Part shown: in pieces, positions 61,218 to 64,000 of the stretch
How the letters are laid out: every line of letters starts with the position of its first letter
How positions within the stretch are numbered: the stretch's first letter is position 1
NCBI RefSeq assembly: GCF_034111725.1
Contig: NZ_JAWUWR010000047.1
Coordinates: forward strand, 77,207 to 141,206
DNA: 64,000 nt
Reading direction: 5' to 3'
Source of the DNA: Thalassolituus sp034111725
Lineage (GTDB): Bacteria; Pseudomonadota; Gammaproteobacteria; Pseudomonadales; Oceanobacteraceae
Notes under the pieces: generated by a model
Told to the model about the DNA's origin: nothing
Databases searched by the model: none
What the model saw: the letters and a program-made list of their open reading frames with translations, nothing else
Translations under genes and position numbers: made by a program

Positions 61218-61610
61218 TTAGAATACGGTCGCTATAACTTCACCGCCAACGCCCGCAGCACGAGCAGCGCGATCAGTCATAACGCCTTTAGAAGTGGAAA
61301 CGATAGCCACACCCAAACCTGCTTCAACTTTCGGCAGTTCGGTGGTGCCGCGATATTGACGTAGACCAGGGCGACTTACGCGCTGGATACGTTCAATAAC
61401 TGGCTTGCCTTCGTAGTATTTCAAGTCAATCGTCATAGTCGGCTTAACGCCTGACTCAACTGAAAAACCTGCGATGTAGCCTTCAGATTCTAGAACCTCG
61501 GCCACTGATTTCTTAATTTTTGAAGACGGCATGCTTACATTCGAATGACCAGCTTGCTGGGCATTACGAATGCGGGTGAACATGTCCGCCAACGTATCTT
61601 GCATACTCAT
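61218..61610 (-). CDS. rpsH: 30S ribosomal protein S8
   Basis: 130 residues, starting MSMQDTLADMFTRIRNAQ and ending in the VSTSKGVMTDRAARAAGVGGE signature. In E. coli S8 represses the spc operon by binding near rplE. Confidence 0.98.
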   Translation of the reverse strand: MSMQDTLADMFTRIRNAQQAGHSNVSMPSSKIKKSVAEVLESEGYIAGFSVESGVKPTMTIDLKYYEGKPVIERIQRVSRPGLRQYRGTTELPKVEAGLGVAIVSTSKGVMTDRAARAAGVGGEVIATVF

Positions 61611-61668
61611 TTAATATTACCTCTGTTGTACAGCGCCCCCCTTCCGGATTAGAGGAAGGGGGAATTGC

Positions 61669-61974
61669 TTACCAACTAGCTTTTTTAAGGCCAGGCACAT
61701 TACCCTTCATGCCTTCTTCGCGCAACTTAATACGTGAAAGCTTGAACTTACGGTATACACCGTGTGGGCGGCCTGTCATTTGACAACGTGCACGCAGGCG
61801 GCTTGATGACGAATCACGCGGCAGCTTTTGCAATGCTTGTTGTGCGTTCCAACGAGCTTCATCAGATGAATCTACGTTGATGATGATTGCTTTAAGTTCG
61901 GCGCGTTTTGCGGCGAACTTTGCTACCAACTTCTCACGCTTCAGTTCACGATTCTTCATGCTAATCTTAGCCAT
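61669..61974 (-). CDS. rpsN: 30S ribosomal protein S14
   Basis: 101 residues from MAKISMKNRELKRE (ATG 61974); the frame is open 20 codons further up inside rplE but the family start is clear. It is the zinc-free long form: the C-terminal RCQMTGRPHGVYRKFKLSR lacks the CxxC pairs of the zinc type. Confidence 0.97.
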   Translation of the reverse strand: MAKISMKNRELKREKLVAKFAAKRAELKAIIINVDSSDEARWNAQQALQKLPRDSSSSRLRARCQMTGRPHGVYRKFKLSRIKLREEGMKGNVPGLKKASW

Positions 61975-61984
61975 GGTTAACTCC

Positions 61985-62524
61985 TTAGTTACGGAACGGG
62001 AACTGCAGCGCTTTAAGTAGAGCGCGGCCTTCATCGTTAGTTTTGGCAGTTGTTGTGATGGTCACATCCATACCGCGAATCTTGTCTACTTTATCGTATT
62101 CAATTTCCGGGAAGATGATCTGTTCCTTCACACCCATGCTGTAGTTACCACGACCGTCGAACGACTTAGGGTTAATACCACGGAAATCGCGTACACGCGG
62201 TAGAGAAATATCTACCAAGCGATCCATGAATTCCCACATACGAGCGCGACGTAGGGTAACTTTACAGCCAATTGGCCAGCCTTCACGAACTTTAAAGCCC
62301 GCTACTGACTTACGTGCCTTAGTAACAATGACTTTCTGACCAGCAATCGCTTCCATATCGGAAACGGCGCTTTCCATCAACTTCTTGTCACCTAATGCTT
62401 CACCAACACCCATGTTCAGGGTGATTTTGGTAACGCGTGGCACTTCCATAATGTTTTTGTAACCAAACTCTTCTTTCAGCTTGGCTACTACTTCAGTTTT
62501 GTACAGTTGTTCTAAACGTGACAT
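61985..62524 (-). CDS. rplE: 50S ribosomal protein L5
   Basis: 179 residues, with VPRVTKITLNMGVGEA and the ISLPRVRDFRGINPKSFDGRG signature. Binds 5S rRNA. Located 17 bases after rplX. Confidence 0.98.
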   Translation of the reverse strand: MSRLEQLYKTEVVAKLKEEFGYKNIMEVPRVTKITLNMGVGEALGDKKLMESAVSDMEAIAGQKVIVTKARKSVAGFKVREGWPIGCKVTLRRARMWEFMDRLVDISLPRVRDFRGINPKSFDGRGNYSMGVKEQIIFPEIEYDKVDKIRGMDVTITTTAKTNDEGRALLKALQFPFRN

Positions 62525-62541
62525 AGCAGTACCCAGTCCGA

Positions 62542-62856
62542 TTAGGCGTCAACTTGATCGCCAGTGGATTTGAAGATACGTACCTTGCTTTCGCCTTCAA
62601 CTTTAAAGCCAACACGGTCAGCTTTTTCAGTTTTCGGGTTCCAGATAGCAACGTTGGAAGCTTGAATACTCGCTTCTTTCTCAACGATACCACCTGGTTG
62701 CTGTAGGTACGGATTTGGTTTCTGGTGTTTTTTCACCATGTTAATACCAGCTACAACCAAGCTTCCGGTGTCTAGTACTTTTTGTACTTTGCCACGTTTG
62801 CCTTTGTCTTTACCGGCAATAACAACTACTTCGTCATTTTTGCGAATCTTTAACAT
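62542..62856 (-). CDS. rplX: 50S ribosomal protein L24
   Basis: 104 residues, starting MLKIRKNDEVVVIAGKDKGKRG (the KOW motif) and following rplN after 13 bases. An early 23S assembly protein. Confidence 0.98.
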   Translation of the reverse strand: MLKIRKNDEVVVIAGKDKGKRGKVQKVLDTGSLVVAGINMVKKHQKPNPYLQQPGGIVEKEASIQASNVAIWNPKTEKADRVGFKVEGESKVRIFKSTGDQVDA

Positions 62857-62869
62857 ATCGTCCCCTCCC

Positions 62870-63238
62870 CTACAGCACTTCAGGTGCTAGGGAAATGATT
62901 TTCATGAACTGTTCAGAGCGCAGCTCACGAGTCACAGGGCCAAAGATACGTGTACCGATCGGCGCAAGAGACGCGTTCAACAGTACCGCAGAGTTGGTGT
63001 CGAAACGGATGATAGAGCCGTCTGGACGACGTACACCTTTACGGGTACGTACTACTACTGCGTTCATTACCTGACCTTTTTTAACTTTACCGCGTGGAAT
63101 CGCTTCCTTCACGGATACCTTAATCAAATCACCGATGCCGGCATAGCGACGATGTGAACCGCCCAGTACTTTAATGCACTGTACGCGCTTCGCGCCGCTG
63201 TTGTCGGCAACGTCAAGCATTGATTGAGTTTGAATCAT
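62870..63238 (-). CDS. rplN: 50S ribosomal protein L14
   Basis: 122 residues, starting MIQTQSMLDVADNSGAKRVQC, typical of all bacterial L14. First gene of the spc operon in the E. coli scheme; no clear promoter was assigned in the 32-base gap before it. Confidence 0.98.
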   Translation of the reverse strand: MIQTQSMLDVADNSGAKRVQCIKVLGGSHRRYAGIGDLIKVSVKEAIPRGKVKKGQVMNAVVVRTRKGVRRPDGSIIRFDTNSAVLLNASLAPIGTRIFGPVTRELRSEQFMKIISLAPEVL

Positions 63239-63270
63239 GCTGCTCGCTCCTTAACTAGCTTCGCCAGGTA

Positions 63271-63537
63271 TTAAACCTTGGCGCCGCGCTCGTCGATACT
63301 TACCAGCGCCCATGTCTTGTTTTTAGACAAAGGACGCGACTCTTTTAGCGTAACGGTGTCACCAATCTGACATTCGTTATTTTCATCATGCGCCATTACT
63401 TTCGTAGAGCGCTTCACGAACTTCTTGTAAATCGGGTGCTGAACAAAACGTTCGATAAGTACAGTTACTGACTTATCCATTTTGTTGCTGACAACGCGAC
63501 CACTCATAGTGCGTGCAATAGTTGTGTTCTCACTCAT
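63271..63537 (-). CDS. rpsQ: 30S ribosomal protein S17
   Basis: 88 residues with GRVVSNKMDKSVTVLIERF and the GDTVTLKESRPLSKNKTW signature. ATG 63537 is preferred over ATG 63543 because GGGGA then lies seven bases upstream. Last gene of the S10 operon. Confidence 0.96.
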   Translation of the reverse strand: MSENTTIARTMSGRVVSNKMDKSVTVLIERFVQHPIYKKFVKRSTKVMAHDENNECQIGDTVTLKESRPLSKNKTWALVSIDERGAKV

Positions 63538-63539
63538 GA

Positions 63540-63731
63540 TCATTCCCCTGCCTTGCTTGCAAGCACGGTTTTAACGCGAGCGATATCACGACGTGTCTGA
63601 CGTACTAGATGCGTTTGACCTAACTGGCCAGTCGCCTTCTGCATACGCAGTTTGAATTGATCGCTCAACAGTTCTTCTAGCTGAGTTTGCAGCTCAGCTA
63701 CTGATTTTTGTTTCAGTTCAGTTGCGTTCAT
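63540..63731 (-). CDS. rpmC: 50S ribosomal protein L29
   Basis: 63 residues, starting MNATELKQKSVAELQTQLEEL, with the long helical hairpin of L29. ATG 63731 shares one base with the rplP stop (TGATG). Confidence 0.97.
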   Translation of the reverse strand: MNATELKQKSVAELQTQLEELLSDQFKLRMQKATGQLGQTHLVRQTRRDIARVKTVLASKAGE

Positions 63732-64000
63732 CACAGCACCGTCCGTTTAACAAATGCGGTTTCAAAAGGCAGCTTAGCAGCGGCCAGAGCGAAAGCTTCA
63801 CGAGCCAACTCTTCTGGAACGCCTTCAATCTCATAGAGAACGCGGCCTGGTTGAATCTGACAAACCCAGTATTCAACGTTACCCTTACCTTTACCCATAC
63901 GCACCTCAAGAGGCTTCTCGGTAATTGGCTTATCAGGGAAAACGCGGATCCAAATTTTGCCCCCACGCTTCACTTTACGAGTCAACGCACGACGCGCTGA
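63731..64000 (-). CDS. rplP: 50S ribosomal protein L16 (C-terminal part; start outside window)
   Basis: The C-terminal 89 residues of L16 are visible, including RRALTRKVKRGGKIWIRVFP and GKGKGNVEYWVCQIQPG. The frame is open to the window edge. Overlaps rpmC by one base. Confidence 0.97.
   Translation of the reverse strand, partial: SARRALTRKVKRGGKIWIRVFPDKPITEKPLEVRMGKGKGNVEYWVCQIQPGRVLYEIEGVPEELAREAFALAAAKLPFETAFVKRTVL

Noticed and set aside
1..64000. CRISPR arrays, insertion sequences, prophage, tRNA or rRNA genes
   Set aside because: The only tandem repeats are short arrays without spacers; no transposase, integrase, terminal repeats or tRNA-like cloverleaf was recognised.

Overview
The window looks like a chromosomal segment of a marine gammaproteobacterium of the Oceanospirillales type. 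This is an inference from gene content and protein style: a classical S10/spc/alpha ribosomal operon, a CydABX bd oxidase operon, a TatT-associated TRAP transporter, a lipase with its steric foldase, ergothioneine genes and a DUF1631 c-di-GMP protein. No phage, insertion sequence, CRISPR array, tRNA or rRNA gene was seen. Base composition is moderate and fairly even; the clearest AT-rich exception is about 18.6-19.1 kb.

Layout. 0-10 kb: end of an unknown gene, a long-chain flavodoxin, an ExeM/NucH-type extracellular nuclease, a CobW-type GTPase with a Nudix hydrolase, an inositol-monophosphatase-family enzyme, a lipase with its foldase, and a nitronate monooxygenase-like protein. 10-13 kb: a CpxRA-like two-component system followed by a small Spy/CpxP-like periplasmic protein preceded by triplicated 13-bp GTAAG boxes, then a ComFB-family protein and a CBS-pair protein. 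13-18.6 kb: a DUF4331 protein, small lipoprotein, TPR protein and HupE/UreJ_2-like membrane protein in a row, then glmU. 19.4-27.6 kb: a tight five-gene operon joining a GH3-family acyl-adenylating enzyme, a GNAT protein, an HxxxDG acyltransferase-like protein and an RND efflux pair. The RND pump carries a C-terminal Rmf/CrpP-like tail. This operon is the best candidate for an undescribed system: synthesis and export of a small acylated or amidated compound.

27.6-38 kb: a four-helix membrane protein, egtD and egtB, the zinc regulon (znuA divergent from zur-znuC-znuB over a Zur-box-like site), SCO1, a MATE exporter, a conserved unknown protein, and a LysR regulator divergent from cytochrome b561 and YceI over a perfect inverted repeat. 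38-46 kb: an ECF sigma and anti-sigma pair, a small DksA-like protein, and a cyd operon (cydP-cydA-cydB-cydX-ybgE) continuing into rhodanese, DUF3365 haem-protein and OsmC genes. An FNR/Anr-like box and a 33-bp tandem duplication lie upstream. 46-54.6 kb: a 1240-residue PilZ-DUF1631-GGDEF-EAL protein with degenerate catalytic motifs, a TatT-DctPQM TRAP system and an HSL-type esterase.

54.7-64 kb: twenty genes of the S10 (end), spc and alpha operons, all on the minus strand, from partial rplP to rplQ, with rpmJ (37 residues) and secY in their usual places. The sequence of rpsE has an in-frame TAA at its fifth codon. That is either a sequence error or a remarkable start for an essential gene.
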